Part shown: positions 27,949-36,496 of the stretch, piece after piece | How the letters are laid out: the number at the start of each line of letters is the position of its first letter | Numbering within the stretch: the stretch's first letter is position 1 | Assembly (NCBI RefSeq): GCF_937123735.1 | Contig: NZ_CAKZKL010000034.1 | Location: 1-64,000 of the forward strand | Length of the DNA stretch: 64,000 bases | Source: an uncultured Lentibacter sp. | GTDB taxonomy: Bacteria; Pseudomonadota; Alphaproteobacteria; Rhodobacterales; Rhodobacteraceae | Reading direction: 5' to 3' | The notes under the pieces: model-generated | What the model was told of the DNA's origin: nothing | The model's database searches: none | The model's input: only the letters and a program-made list of their open reading frames with translations | Made by a program: the position numbers and the translations under genes

Positions 27949-28128
27949 ATGAAAAATTTCGTGATCGCAGCTGCCTTCATTGCCGCAGCTTCTTCTGTTT
28001 CTGCTGGCAGCATGTCAGACCCAATGATTGAAGCCCCTGTTGTTGTCGCAGACGCGGCTGGTTCTTCAGGCGGTATGGTCGTTCCGCTTCTGCTTCTGAT
28101 CGCAGTGGCCGCAGCTGTTGGCAACTAA
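27949..28128 (+). CDS. Small exported hydrophobic peptide, unknown function
   Basis: A 59-aa protein with a Sec signal peptide (MKNFVIAAAFIAAASSVSA) and a mature part of 40 residues ending in a hydrophobic segment (GGMVVPLLLLIAVAAAVGN). GGAGG lies 5 bases upstream of ATG 27949, and a strong terminator follows, so expression as a single transcript is likely. I do not know the function. Short proteins of this shape seem familiar from Rhodobacteraceae (recollection). Confidence 0.8.
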   Translation: MKNFVIAAAFIAAASSVSAGSMSDPMIEAPVVVADAAGSSGGMVVPLLLLIAVAAAVGN

Positions 28129-28153
28129 TACATCTTCTCTTGGAAGATAGGGG

Positions 28154-28187
28154 AAACGGCAGCTTTCTAGCTGCCGTTTTTCTTTTT
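28154..28187. terminator. Bidirectional intrinsic terminator
   Basis: AAACGGCAGCT and AGCTGCCGTTT form an 11-bp stem with a TTCT loop, followed by TTTTTCTTTTT on the plus strand. It ends the small peptide transcript. It lies just past the convergent hemH stop, so it may serve both directions, though the minus-strand side has a weaker U-run. Confidence 0.85.
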
Positions 28188-29244
28188 ACCAGCCCTGGAT
28201 GTTTTCTTTGATGAGATCTGCCAAAAACGCGACATGCGCCTCGCCCGCGTTCAGGCAGGGAATATATTCAAAGGTTTCGCCGCCAGCCTCTTCAAAGGCC
28301 TCTTTAATCTCTTCATTGATCTCTTCAAGGGTTTCGATGCAGTCCGCCGAGAAAGCGGGCGCAACAACGGCGATACGTTTTTTTCCTTCTTCTTCGGCAA
28401 GCCGGGCAACCTCTTTTACAGTATAGGGCTTGAGCCATTCTTCAGGCCCGAAAACCGACTGAAAAGTCGTTACGATTTCAATATCTTGCCAACCAAGACG
28501 CTCGCGCAGCAGGCGAGTCGTTTTTTGGCATTGGCAGTGATAAGGGTCGCCTTGCATCAGGTAGCGTTTGGGCATTCCGTGATATGAAACAACAAGTGTT
28601 TCGGGGCGTTGCTCCATAGCGGCCACAGATGTTTCAATAGAGCGCGCCAGCGCCTCGATATACCGGCTGTCGTCAAAGTATCGTGCTACCGTGCGCACCG
28701 AAGGTTGCCATGTCTGCTTCATCATGGCGCGAAAAAACTGGTCGTTGGCGGTGGCCATCGTCGCGCCTGCATAATGTGGGTAGAGTGAGAAAAACAGCAC
28801 CCTGTCACACCCTTGTGCGACCATTTCAGCAACCTTGCTTTCAGTTGATGGGTTGCCATAGCGCATACAGTAATCGACCAAGACCTCGCCGCCATATTCT
28901 TTTTCGATCAGATCACGCACCGCAGCAGTTTGTTCCTTGGTGATGGTCATCAAGGGGCTTTCACCTTCTGCTTCATTCCAGATTGATTTATAAGCAGCAC
29001 CGCTTGTGAAGGGCCTTTTTGTGAGAATGATAAGCTGCAAAAGCGGCTGCCACTTCCAAGGGGCATAATCAATAACCCGGCGATCAGATAGAAACTCGTT
29101 CAGATAGCGGCGCATTGACCAATAATCATAATTATCTGGCGTGCCCAAGTTTGCCATTAACACGCCGATTTTAGGCTTTTTTACCTTTGGGTGGTCTTTT
29201 GGCAGATGGCTGGTGTCAAATTCGGCTTGAGTCAGTTTTTGCAT
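28186..29244 (-). CDS. hemH: Ferrochelatase
   Basis: A 352-aa enzyme that inserts ferrous iron into protoporphyrin IX, the last step of heme synthesis. Family landmarks are VLMANLGTPDNYDYWSMRRYL, the active-site histidine in VVSYHGMPKRYL, and a C-terminal EYIPCLNAGEAHV segment. The start is ATG 29244, and the next upstream gene (a methyltransferase) stops one base before it, so the two are probably cotranscribed. Confidence 0.95.
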   Translation of the reverse strand: MQKLTQAEFDTSHLPKDHPKVKKPKIGVLMANLGTPDNYDYWSMRRYLNEFLSDRRVIDYAPWKWQPLLQLIILTKRPFTSGAAYKSIWNEAEGESPLMTITKEQTAAVRDLIEKEYGGEVLVDYCMRYGNPSTESKVAEMVAQGCDRVLFFSLYPHYAGATMATANDQFFRAMMKQTWQPSVRTVARYFDDSRYIEALARSIETSVAAMEQRPETLVVSYHGMPKRYLMQGDPYHCQCQKTTRLLRERLGWQDIEIVTTFQSVFGPEEWLKPYTVKEVARLAEEEGKKRIAVVAPAFSADCIETLEEINEEIKEAFEEAGGETFEYIPCLNAGEAHVAFLADLIKENIQGW

Positions 29245-30096
29245 TTAGTCATCACCATTCATTTTAGGCGTTTCGGGTTCTGGCAGTTTTATTTCGCTGG
29301 TTTTGAGTGCATCAGCAAGTCTGGCTTGGGCGGAGCCAGGCCGCAGGGGCTTTTGCTGGCTTTCATGAGGTGTCCAGCCGGTGAGAAATATGATCTCGAA
29401 GGTGGCGAGAATACGGCCTGTTTCGTCTGAGAAATGTTCTTTGTAAATTTCATCAGCAAGGCGAAAGAACTCTCTTTTCTCGAAACGGCGCTTGCGCATG
29501 TCTAACGCATTCGATTCTCCCATACGCCTCAAATCATGAGCCAGATGAAAAATGCTTCGATAGCTTGCTGTCAAAGTGAGTTTATCTGCCACGGGCAGGG
29601 CAAAGCCTGCTCGCTGCATCAGCTGGCCGAGATCCCGGATTTCGCCAGCCATTACCACGCGGGGGCTGAGGCCACCTGTAAGCGCAATCTCGGCCTCGCT
29701 GAGCGCTTTGCGCAGCTCATGCAAAGTGTTGCCGCCAAATAGGCAGCCGATAAACAAGCCATCAGGTTTGAGGGCGTTGCGGGCCTGAATCAGCTGACCG
29801 ACGACATCATTGGCCCAATGCAGAGACATAGCATGCACAACCAAGTCATTTGTATGGGGCGCACACCTGAGCGTTTCAGTATCCTTGATGGGCTCAAATG
29901 TTGGGAAAGCAGGTTGCCACACCTCGGGCTGGCCAGCGATCAGGAGAGGATTGGTAAACGCTCTATTAACCAGTTCCAGCCGATACTGGATTTCGTCGAT
30001 TGCGGCCATGTGTGCAAAGTCGGCTTCGGGCAAGCGGGCGCGCTGGCGGTGTCGCTCAAGTGTGGTGCGATCAGTATGAAGGTTGCGGGTTGTCAT
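29245..30096 (-). CDS. Class I SAM-dependent methyltransferase-like protein (NDUFAF5/BioC-like)
   Basis: A 283-aa protein of the methyltransferase superfamily. The segment SLHWANDVVGQLIQARNALKPDGLFIG is the hallmark of the NDUFAF5/BioC-like group, and the C-terminal helical region is conserved. The usual glycine-rich SAM motif is not obvious (LIAGQPEVWQP), so binding may be altered or activity lost. The mitochondrial relative is an arginine hydroxylase and complex I assembly factor. ATG 30096 has a weak ribosome-binding site. It abuts hemH and is divergent from comF, 11 bp away. Confidence 0.75.
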   Translation of the reverse strand: MTTRNLHTDRTTLERHRQRARLPEADFAHMAAIDEIQYRLELVNRAFTNPLLIAGQPEVWQPAFPTFEPIKDTETLRCAPHTNDLVVHAMSLHWANDVVGQLIQARNALKPDGLFIGCLFGGNTLHELRKALSEAEIALTGGLSPRVVMAGEIRDLGQLMQRAGFALPVADKLTLTASYRSIFHLAHDLRRMGESNALDMRKRRFEKREFFRLADEIYKEHFSDETGRILATFEIIFLTGWTPHESQQKPLRPGSAQARLADALKTSEIKLPEPETPKMNGDD

Positions 30097-30107
30097 AGGG
30101 TAGGAAT

Positions 30108-30839
30108 ATGGGCTGGAGGTCGGGGATACAAACAGTTGTTCAGACTCTGTATCCAACGAGCTGTCTAAGCTGTGGCGACGCTGTTGAGGGCGATGCGGGC
30201 TTGTGCAGCAAATGCTGGCTCGGGTCGCATTTTGTTGCGGGTCTCGTATGTAACGGATGCGGCGCGCCGCTCCCTGGCCTATCGGCTGGCGTCGAGCAGT
30301 GTGACTCCTGCCTTGCAGCGCCGCGAAGCTGGGCGGCGGCTCGCACAGTATTTCTCTATAAAGACTGTGCAAAAAAGCTGGTTTGGCAGCTCAAATATGC
30401 GGACCGTGCCGAAATAGCTTCGGCTGCGGGGCTTTGGCTTTCGCGGGCTCTCGCACCAATCCTTCCGGACAACCCGATTATTGTGCCTGTGCCACTCCAC
30501 TGGACACGGCTTCTTAAGCGAAAATATAACCAGTCGCAGTTGCTTTCCGCGAGTTTGGCCGAGAGGGGTGGCTTTCAGCATATGCCATTTCTCTTGAACC
30601 GAAGAAGACGCACCCCGCCGCTCTTCGGGTTGGACTTGGAAGCGCGTAAGGCCTGTTTGGAAAAAGCGATTGTGGTGCGAAAGCGCTATGTGCCTGCAAT
30701 TGAAGGCCGCAACATTGTGCTTGTGGACGATGTGATGACGACGGGCGCCACGCTTTCGGCGGCTACAGAGGCTTGTCTTTTGCACAATGTCGCAAGCGTG
30801 CAGGCAGTTTTTCTGGCACGCGCCATCAAGAATGACTAG
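30108..30839 (+). CDS. comF: ComF-family phosphoribosyltransferase-like protein
   Basis: A 243-aa protein with an N-terminal zinc-ribbon-like cysteine cluster (CLSCGD, CSKC, CNGCG, CDSC) and a PRTase domain with VLVDDVMTTGATLSAA. ComF proteins are associated with natural DNA uptake. In Rhodobacterales competence genes also serve gene transfer agent recipients (knowledge of the group; not shown here). The genes comF, grxC, nitrilase and marR follow on the plus strand. Confidence 0.88.
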   Translation: MGWRSGIQTVVQTLYPTSCLSCGDAVEGDAGLCSKCWLGSHFVAGLVCNGCGAPLPGLSAGVEQCDSCLAAPRSWAAARTVFLYKDCAKKLVWQLKYADRAEIASAAGLWLSRALAPILPDNPIIVPVPLHWTRLLKRKYNQSQLLSASLAERGGFQHMPFLLNRRRRTPPLFGLDLEARKACLEKAIVVRKRYVPAIEGRNIVLVDDVMTTGATLSAATEACLLHNVASVQAVFLARAIKND

Positions 30840-30871
30840 GTTCTGCCTCAACACTTCTGTTTGAGGGCCAA

Positions 30872-31132
30872 ATGACACAGATTGAGATTTACACATCGCC
30901 ACTTTGTGGCTTCTGCCACGCGGCTAAAAGGCTTCTGGATAGTAAGAACGCTTCTTACACCGAATATGACATTTTGACGGACCCCAAGCTGAAGCCGGAG
31001 ATGATGCAGCGCGCCGATGGTGCGCGCACTGTGCCGCAGATATTTATTGATGGTATCGGAATTGGTGGATGCGATGATCTTTTCGGACTGGAAAGAACCG
31101 GTAAGCTTGACGGCTTGCTTGGGATATCCTGA
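30872..31132 (+). CDS. grxC: Glutaredoxin 3
   Basis: An 86-aa thioredoxin-fold protein that reduces disulfides using glutathione. The active site reads CGFC in place of the usual CPYC, while TVPQIFIDG (cis-proline) and GGCDDL are typical of GrxC. Its stop overlaps the nitrilase start by one base (TGATG), pointing to translational coupling. Confidence 0.92.
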   Translation: MTQIEIYTSPLCGFCHAAKRLLDSKNASYTEYDILTDPKLKPEMMQRADGARTVPQIFIDGIGIGGCDDLFGLERTGKLDGLLGIS

Positions 31133-31965
31133 TGAAAACTGCCCTTGTGCAAATGACCTCAACAGACTCACCGGCCAAAAATCTTGCCAGTTGTGAGTGG
31201 CTTGTGTGCGAGGCGGTGGCACAGGGGGCACGGTTTATTCTAACCCCCGAGGTTTCCAATTGCATTGCCGATTCCAAGGCTGTTCTGGGGGCTGTGTTGT
31301 GCCGGCAAGAGGATGACCCTTTTCTGGCTCGAATGCGCCAGTTGGCGGCCAAAAATAATATCTGGATCCTTATTGGCTCTCTGGGGCTCAAAAACGAGCA
31401 GGCCAGTGATCAATTCGTCAACAGATCCTTTCTGATAGATCCGCTGGGGGCTATCGTTGCGCAATATGACAAGATTCACATGTTTGACGTTGATTTGCCC
31501 GGTGGTGAAAGTTACCGCGAAAGTGCGTCTTATGTGCCGGGTAGGAAGGCCGTTTTGGCGGATACGAAGATCGGTAAAATTGGATTGAGTATTTGCTATG
31601 ATCTGCGATTTCCCATGCTGTATCGCACTTTGGCCCAGGCTGGCGCCCAAGTTTTAACCATCCCAGCGGCTTTTGCTCAGACCACCGGTGAGGCGCATTG
31701 GCACAGCCTGTTGCGCGCTCGGGCTATAGAAAACGGGGCCTATGTGCTCGCGCCCGCGCAGACGGGAGTGCATTATGCAAAAGATGGTAAAGAACGCCGT
31801 AGTTATGGCCACGCTCTTGCCGTTTCTCCCTGGGGAGAGGTTTTGGCGGATGCGGGCAAAGATGTCGGCATTTGTTGTTTTGATCTTGATCTTGAGGCCG
31901 TAACGCTGGCGCGCAAACGTTTGCCCTCCCTTATGCAGGACAGCCTGTTTGAGGGGCCGGAATGA
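31132..31965 (+). CDS. Carbon-nitrogen hydrolase (nitrilase superfamily, Nit1/amidase-like)
   Basis: A 277-aa hydrolase with the catalytic triad visible: glutamate in LTPEVSN, lysine in YDKIHMFDVDLPGG, and cysteine in LSICYDLRFP. The closest characterised group is Nit1, which removes deaminated glutathione. Placement directly after glutaredoxin suits a glutathione-related role (inference). It overlaps grxC by one base and the marR gene by four. Confidence 0.88.
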   Translation: MKTALVQMTSTDSPAKNLASCEWLVCEAVAQGARFILTPEVSNCIADSKAVLGAVLCRQEDDPFLARMRQLAAKNNIWILIGSLGLKNEQASDQFVNRSFLIDPLGAIVAQYDKIHMFDVDLPGGESYRESASYVPGRKAVLADTKIGKIGLSICYDLRFPMLYRTLAQAGAQVLTIPAAFAQTTGEAHWHSLLRARAIENGAYVLAPAQTGVHYAKDGKERRSYGHALAVSPWGEVLADAGKDVGICCFDLDLEAVTLARKRLPSLMQDSLFEGPE

Positions 31966-32405
31966 ACAACAAACAAAGCTCGCTCGCAATTACGCTGGTC
32001 AGCGAAATATTGGCCACTGATCAGTTGCTCAGAAACAAGCTGACCCGCGTTTTACCGCAGGGGATGGAGATCTCTCATTTTTCTGTCTTGACCCATTTGG
32101 CGCACATCAGTGCCGAAAAAACACCTGCGCAGCTTGCCAAGACCTTTCATGTCACCAAGGGGGCCATGACCAACACGCTCAACAAACTTGAGTGGGCTGG
32201 ATATGTGCATATTCGCCCCGATTGGGATGATGCACGCCGTAAGATGGTGGCCATCAGCCCAGCAGGACGGCGCGCGCGCGATGCTGCGCTCTCTGCGATT
32301 GAGCCGATTTTTAACAGTCTGGTTGATGAAGGCGGCGCTGCAAGCATCAGATCGGCAATTCCTGTTTTGCGGGAAATGCGCCACAAGCTTGAAAGCAACG
32401 ATTGA
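31962..32405 (+). CDS. MarR-family transcriptional regulator
   Basis: A 147-aa winged-helix protein. The recognition helix region (TPAQLAKTFHVTKGAMTNTLNKLEWAGYV) and the wing (DWDDARRKMVAISPAGRR) are clear. The effector and targets are unknown. It is translationally coupled to the nitrilase gene by ATGA, and its stop abuts the convergent ubiG stop. Confidence 0.87.
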   Translation: MNNKQSSLAITLVSEILATDQLLRNKLTRVLPQGMEISHFSVLTHLAHISAEKTPAQLAKTFHVTKGAMTNTLNKLEWAGYVHIRPDWDDARRKMVAISPAGRRARDAALSAIEPIFNSLVDEGGAASIRSAIPVLREMRHKLESND

Positions 32406-33152
32406 TCAACCCAGCTTCTTGGCGGCCGTCACATAGTTTACGCTCAGGTCGCGGTCGGAAACCTTCCAGTTCCAACTGACCGGATTGAACACAAAGCCTT
32501 TGCGATCCACCGGAGACAGACCTGCCTTTTCAAGGAAATCGAAAAGTTCGTCGGGGGTGATGAACTTTTTCCATTCATGCGTCCCCTTGGGCAACCAGCG
32601 CATGATATATTCGGCACCCAGGATCGCCATGGCAAAGCTCTTGGCGTTACGATTGAGGGTGGAACAAATGTGTAATCCGTTTGGATTGAGCAGTTTGGCG
32701 CATTCATCAAGATAGTCTTGCGGGTCGGCAACATGCTCGACCACTTCCATATTTACAACCACGTCAAAGCGCTCACCGGCCTCTGCCAGCGCCTCTGCGG
32801 TGATAGCGCGAAAGTCTATCTCAAGGCCTTGCTGCTCGGCGTGCAGGCGGGCGACTTTGATGTTTTTTTCGGCGGCGTCTGCGCCAACCACGTCAGCGCC
32901 AAGCCGTGTGAGCGGTTCGCTGAGAAGGCCACCGCCACAGCCGATGTCAATAATCCTCAAGCCTTTGAACGGAAGTGGCTCGGCCAGATTGCGATTGAAC
33001 TCCGCAGCAATTTGCTTCGTAATATAGTCAAGCCGGCACGGGTTCATCAGGTGCAGAGGGCGAAACTTGCCGTTTGGATCCCACCACTCGGCAGCCATTG
33101 CCTCAAACTTGGCAAGCTCGGCTGGATCAACAGTTCTGGTCTGGTCTTGCAT
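32406..33152 (-). CDS. ubiG: Ubiquinone biosynthesis O-methyltransferase
   Basis: A 248-aa SAM-dependent enzyme performing both O-methylations of ubiquinone. The SAM motif [19 protein letters not shown] is at residues 69-87, and the opening ([24 protein letters not shown]) is diagnostic of UbiG. It is convergent with marR with zero spacing and divergent from pip. Confidence 0.95.
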   Translation of the reverse strand: MQDQTRTVDPAELAKFEAMAAEWWDPNGKFRPLHLMNPCRLDYITKQIAAEFNRNLAEPLPFKGLRIIDIGCGGGLLSEPLTRLGADVVGADAAEKNIKVARLHAEQQGLEIDFRAITAEALAEAGERFDVVVNMEVVEHVADPQDYLDECAKLLNPNGLHICSTLNRNAKSFAMAILGAEYIMRWLPKGTHEWKKFITPDELFDFLEKAGLSPVDRKGFVFNPVSWNWKVSDRDLSVNYVTAAKKLG

Positions 33153-33196
33153 GGTCTGGCCCCTAAAATTCGCTGATGCGTCTGGAAAGATACGAC

Positions 33197-34171
33197 ATGC
33201 ACGAATCCACAGATGAAAAAAGCGTTCGAGCGCGACTTTACCCTGCTATTGAGCCCTTTGACAGGCGGATGATCGACGCAGGGGAAGGTCACAGACTATA
33301 CGTTGAGCAATCCGGGAACCCGGCCGGCGTGCCTGTGGTTGTTTTGCATGGTGGCCCCGGCGGAGGGTGCAGCCCGGCCATGCGGCGCTTTTTCAATCCG
33401 CAGTATTACAGGATTGTCTTGTTTGATCAACGCGGCTGTGGCCGCTCAAAGCCCTTTGCGTCGGTTGAGAACAACACCACATGGGACCTTGTCCGCGACA
33501 TAGAGACGATCAGGAAAGAGTTGGCGATAGACGCGTGGCATGTTTTTGGGGGCAGCTGGGGGGCCACGCTCTCGTTGATTTATGCGATTGCCCATCCGGA
33601 GCCTGTGAAGTCTCTTACGCTGCGGGGAGTATTCTTGGGCCGCAAAAGCGAGCTAGATTGGTTTTACGGCGGTGGTGCGGGGGCTTTTTGGCCTGATGTA
33701 TGGCACCGGTTTCTTGAGCCTATCCCCAAAGATGAGCAAGATGACCTGATTGCGGCTTACCACAAACGTCTTTTTGGTGGCGCAGAGAGCGATGCGCTCA
33801 AATGCGCCCAAGCCTGGACCGCCTGGGAAAACACCTTGGCTTCGATCCAATCAGACGGTGCGTTTTATGTGCCAAACAACGCATTCTGCCGTGCCTTTGC
33901 ACGCCTTGAGAACCATTACTTTTACAACGGCCTGTTTTTGGAAAATGATAACTTCATATTGTCCAATGCGCCGCGTATTTCGCATATTCCAACCAAGATT
34001 GTGCAGGGGCGATATGACATGATCTGCCCACCTGTCTCAGCCCATGAGCTGTCGTTGGCGCTTGAGCAGGCGGAACTGAAAATTGTCGGCTTATCAGGTC
34101 ATGCTTTGTCGGAACCGAGGATCAGCGCGGCATTGGCAGAAATCATGGATGAATTGGCCAAACAGGCGTAA
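33197..34171 (+). CDS. pip: Proline iminopeptidase
   Basis: A 324-aa alpha/beta hydrolase that releases N-terminal proline. It has the oxyanion loop [10 protein letters not shown], nucleophile serine in [10 protein letters not shown], aspartate in GRYDMICP and histidine in [11 protein letters not shown] 33197 with GGAAAG upstream gives the usual short N terminus before [11 protein letters not shown] 33176 would add seven residues. Confidence 0.93.
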   Translation: MHESTDEKSVRARLYPAIEPFDRRMIDAGEGHRLYVEQSGNPAGVPVVVLHGGPGGGCSPAMRRFFNPQYYRIVLFDQRGCGRSKPFASVENNTTWDLVRDIETIRKELAIDAWHVFGGSWGATLSLIYAIAHPEPVKSLTLRGVFLGRKSELDWFYGGGAGAFWPDVWHRFLEPIPKDEQDDLIAAYHKRLFGGAESDALKCAQAWTAWENTLASIQSDGAFYVPNNAFCRAFARLENHYFYNGLFLENDNFILSNAPRISHIPTKIVQGRYDMICPPVSAHELSLALEQAELKIVGLSGHALSEPRISAALAEIMDELAKQA

Positions 34172-34182
34172 CCGATTCGGCC

Positions 34183-34211
34183 TTGCATCCTTAAGTTTTT
34201 CGGACTAGAGA
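34183..34211 (+). promoter_or_regulatory. Putative promoter of the rimP-nusA-infB operon
   Basis: TTGCAT and TAGAGA stand 17 bp apart after the pip stop. They sit about 87 bp before the rimP start, upstream of two leader hairpins. The -35 fits the housekeeping consensus well; the -10 is weaker. Confidence 0.4.
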
Positions 34212-34226
34212 CAGCACAACAGCGGC

Positions 34227-34283
34227 GCGCTGGGCTCCAGCGCACCACCGAGAATTTCAGCGGGCCGCACGGCCCGCTTTTTT
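34227..34283 (+). terminator. rimP leader with hairpin and intrinsic terminator (candidate attenuator)
   Basis: A first hairpin GCGCTGG/CCAGCGC (34227-34243) is followed by AGCGGGCC/GGCCCGCT with a GCAC loop (34259-34278) and TTTTTT. The terminator lies between the probable operon promoter and the rimP ATG at 34298, so transcription must pass it to make NusA and IF2. It could instead end the pip transcript if the promoter lies elsewhere. Confidence 0.65.
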
Positions 34284-34297
34284 GTTTGAGCGAAAAT

Positions 34298-34873
34298 ATG
34301 TCGAACCTGATTGCAAAAACTGCCCAAGATCGGCGTATGGCCGAAATCGTCGGCCCCGTTATTGAGGACATGGGCTTTGAGCTTGTGCGCCTGCGGCTGC
34401 AAGGTGGCGAGATTCCGTTGCTTCAAATCATGGCTGAGCGCCCAGAGGGCGGCATTGAAGTTGATGATTGCGGAGCTATCTCAAACGCGCTGAGCGCCTT
34501 GCTTGATGTCGAAGACCCACTTGAAGGCGAGTATACCCTTGAGGTTTCGAGCCCTGGTATTGACCGCCCACTTACACGTCTGAAAGATTTTGAGACATTC
34601 GAGGGTTTTGACGCCAAAGTTGAAACCGCTGAAATGATCGACGGTCAGAAGCGGTTTCGCGGCGAGCTTGCGGGTGTTGAAGGTGACGAAGTCTTGCTCA
34701 CGATTGAGCAGGGCACCATCGGATTGAAGTTCGAGTGGCTGGTTGAGGCCAAGCTTGTGATGACCGATGAACTCATCAAAGAAATGTTGCGGCAACGCAA
34801 AGCCTCCGGCGCCTATGCGGACGGTGGTGAAGTAGAGATAGAAGAATCCCCTGAGTCTGAGGAGAAAGAATAA
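34298..34873 (+). CDS. rimP: Ribosome maturation factor RimP
   Basis: A 191-aa 30S assembly factor. The N-terminal domain ([20 protein letters not shown]) and the conserved [12 protein letters not shown] motif are present, and an acidic C-terminal tail ends in [13 protein letters not shown] 34298 is preferred over an in-frame TTG at 34286. Its stop is immediately followed by the nusA ATG. Confidence 0.94.
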   Translation: MSNLIAKTAQDRRMAEIVGPVIEDMGFELVRLRLQGGEIPLLQIMAERPEGGIEVDDCGAISNALSALLDVEDPLEGEYTLEVSSPGIDRPLTRLKDFETFEGFDAKVETAEMIDGQKRFRGELAGVEGDEVLLTIEQGTIGLKFEWLVEAKLVMTDELIKEMLRQRKASGAYADGGEVEIEESPESEEKE

Positions 34874-36484
34874 ATGGCCATTACATCAGCCAACCAACTA
34901 GAGCTCTTGCAAACGGCCGAGGCCGTTGCGCGCGAAAAGATGATTGACCCAGGGCTTGTAATTGAAGCCATGGAAGAAAGCCTCGCCCGCGCCGCGAAGA
35001 GCCGCTACGGCGCGGAAATGGACATTCGCGTGGCGATTGACCGCAAGACAGGCAAGGCCACATTTACCCGCGTTCGCACGGTTGTGGAGGAAGAGGAGCT
35101 TGAGAACTATCAAGCCGAAATGACGGTTGAGCAGGCTAAGCTATACCTTGATGACCCGAAGGTTGGAGACAGCTTTGTAGAAGAGGTGCCCCCTGTCGAG
35201 ATGGGCCGTATCGCCGCGCAAAGCGCCAAGCAGGTTATTTTGCAAAAAGTGCGCGAAGCCGAGCGTGAGCGCCAGTTCGAGCAGTTCAAGGACCGTGCCG
35301 GCACCATCATCAACGGTGTGGTGAAACGCGAAGAATATGGCAATGTTATCGTTGATGTGGGCAGTGGCGAAGCCATTTTGCGCCGCAATGAGAAGATCGG
35401 CCGTGAAAGTTACCGCCCGAACGACCGGATTCGCTGCTACATCAAGGACGTGCGCCGCGAACAGCGTGGGCCGCAGATTTTCCTGAGCCGCACGGCGCCC
35501 GAATTCATGGCTGAGCTCTTCAAGATGGAAGTGCCTGAAATTTATGAAGGTATCATCGAGATCAAGGCTGTTGCCCGTGACCCCGGCTCGCGCGCCAAGA
35601 TCGCAGTGATTTCCTATGACAACAGCATCGACCCGGTTGGCGCTTGTGTTGGTATGCGCGGCAGCCGTGTGCAGGCTGTTGTGAACGAACTTCAGGGTGA
35701 AAAAATCGATATCATCCCATGGAACGAAGATGTGCCGACATTCCTTGTGAACGCGCTACAGCCAGCTGAGGTTTCCAAGGTTGTTCTTGATGAGGAAGCG
35801 GAGCGCATTGAAGTGGTCGTTCCAGATGAGCAACTGAGCCTTGCGATTGGTCGTCGTGGTCAGAATGTGCGCCTTGCGTCACAGCTGACAGCGTTGGAAA
35901 TCGAGATCATGACGGAAGCGGATGAATCCGAGCGCCGGCAGAAAGAGTTCGAGCTGCGCACCAAGCTGTTCATGGATAAGCTTGATCTGGACGAGTTCTT
36001 TGCCCAACTGCTCGTTTCTGAGGGGTTCACCGCTCTGGAAGAGGTGGCCTATGTCGAAAAAGATGAGCTGCTGGTGATTGATGGTGTTGACGAGGACACC
36101 GCAGAAGAGCTGCAAGCCCGCGCCCGCGATATTCTGGAAGCAGAGGCAAAAGCCGCTATGGACAACGCCCGAGCGCTTGGCCTGGAAGACAGCCTTGCAG
36201 AGTTTGGTGATATGACGCCACAGATGCTGGAAGCGCTGGCCAAAGATGACGTCAAGACCCTTGAAGACTTTGCCACATGTGCCGATTGGGAGTTGGCCGG
36301 CGGCTGGACAACAATCGACGGTGAGCGTGTGAAGGATGACGGCATTCTGGAACCCTTCGAGATCACATTGGAAGATGCCCAAGCGCTCGTTATGAGTGCA
36401 CGGATACAGCTTGGTTGGATCGACCCGGATGATCTGTCGGATGACTCCGAGCAAGACACCATCACCGAAGACGAGGCGGGGTGA
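34874..36484 (+). CDS. nusA: Transcription termination/antitermination protein NusA
   Basis: A 536-aa RNA polymerase-binding factor. It has an N-terminal polymerase-binding domain, an S1 domain (TIINGVVKREEYGNVIVDVG), two KH domains (VGACVGMRGSRVQAVVNEL and IGRRGQNVRLASQL), and a C-terminal helix-hairpin-helix/acidic repeat region with EFGDMTPQMLEALA. It is the second gene of the rimP operon, directly abutting rimP. Confidence 0.96.
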   Translation: MAITSANQLELLQTAEAVAREKMIDPGLVIEAMEESLARAAKSRYGAEMDIRVAIDRKTGKATFTRVRTVVEEEELENYQAEMTVEQAKLYLDDPKVGDSFVEEVPPVEMGRIAAQSAKQVILQKVREAERERQFEQFKDRAGTIINGVVKREEYGNVIVDVGSGEAILRRNEKIGRESYRPNDRIRCYIKDVRREQRGPQIFLSRTAPEFMAELFKMEVPEIYEGIIEIKAVARDPGSRAKIAVISYDNSIDPVGACVGMRGSRVQAVVNELQGEKIDIIPWNEDVPTFLVNALQPAEVSKVVLDEEAERIEVVVPDEQLSLAIGRRGQNVRLASQLTALEIEIMTEADESERRQKEFELRTKLFMDKLDLDEFFAQLLVSEGFTALEEVAYVEKDELLVIDGVDEDTAEELQARARDILEAEAKAAMDNARALGLEDSLAEFGDMTPQMLEALAKDDVKTLEDFATCADWELAGGWTTIDGERVKDDGILEPFEITLEDAQALVMSARIQLGWIDPDDLSDDSEQDTITEDEAG

Positions 36485-36496
36485 GCAAGGCTTTTA

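Noticed and set aside
25497..28185. Defined replication origin
   Set aside because: The skew changes nearby, but I found no DnaA-box cluster or AT-rich gap of origin size; the gaps here are all under 160 bp.
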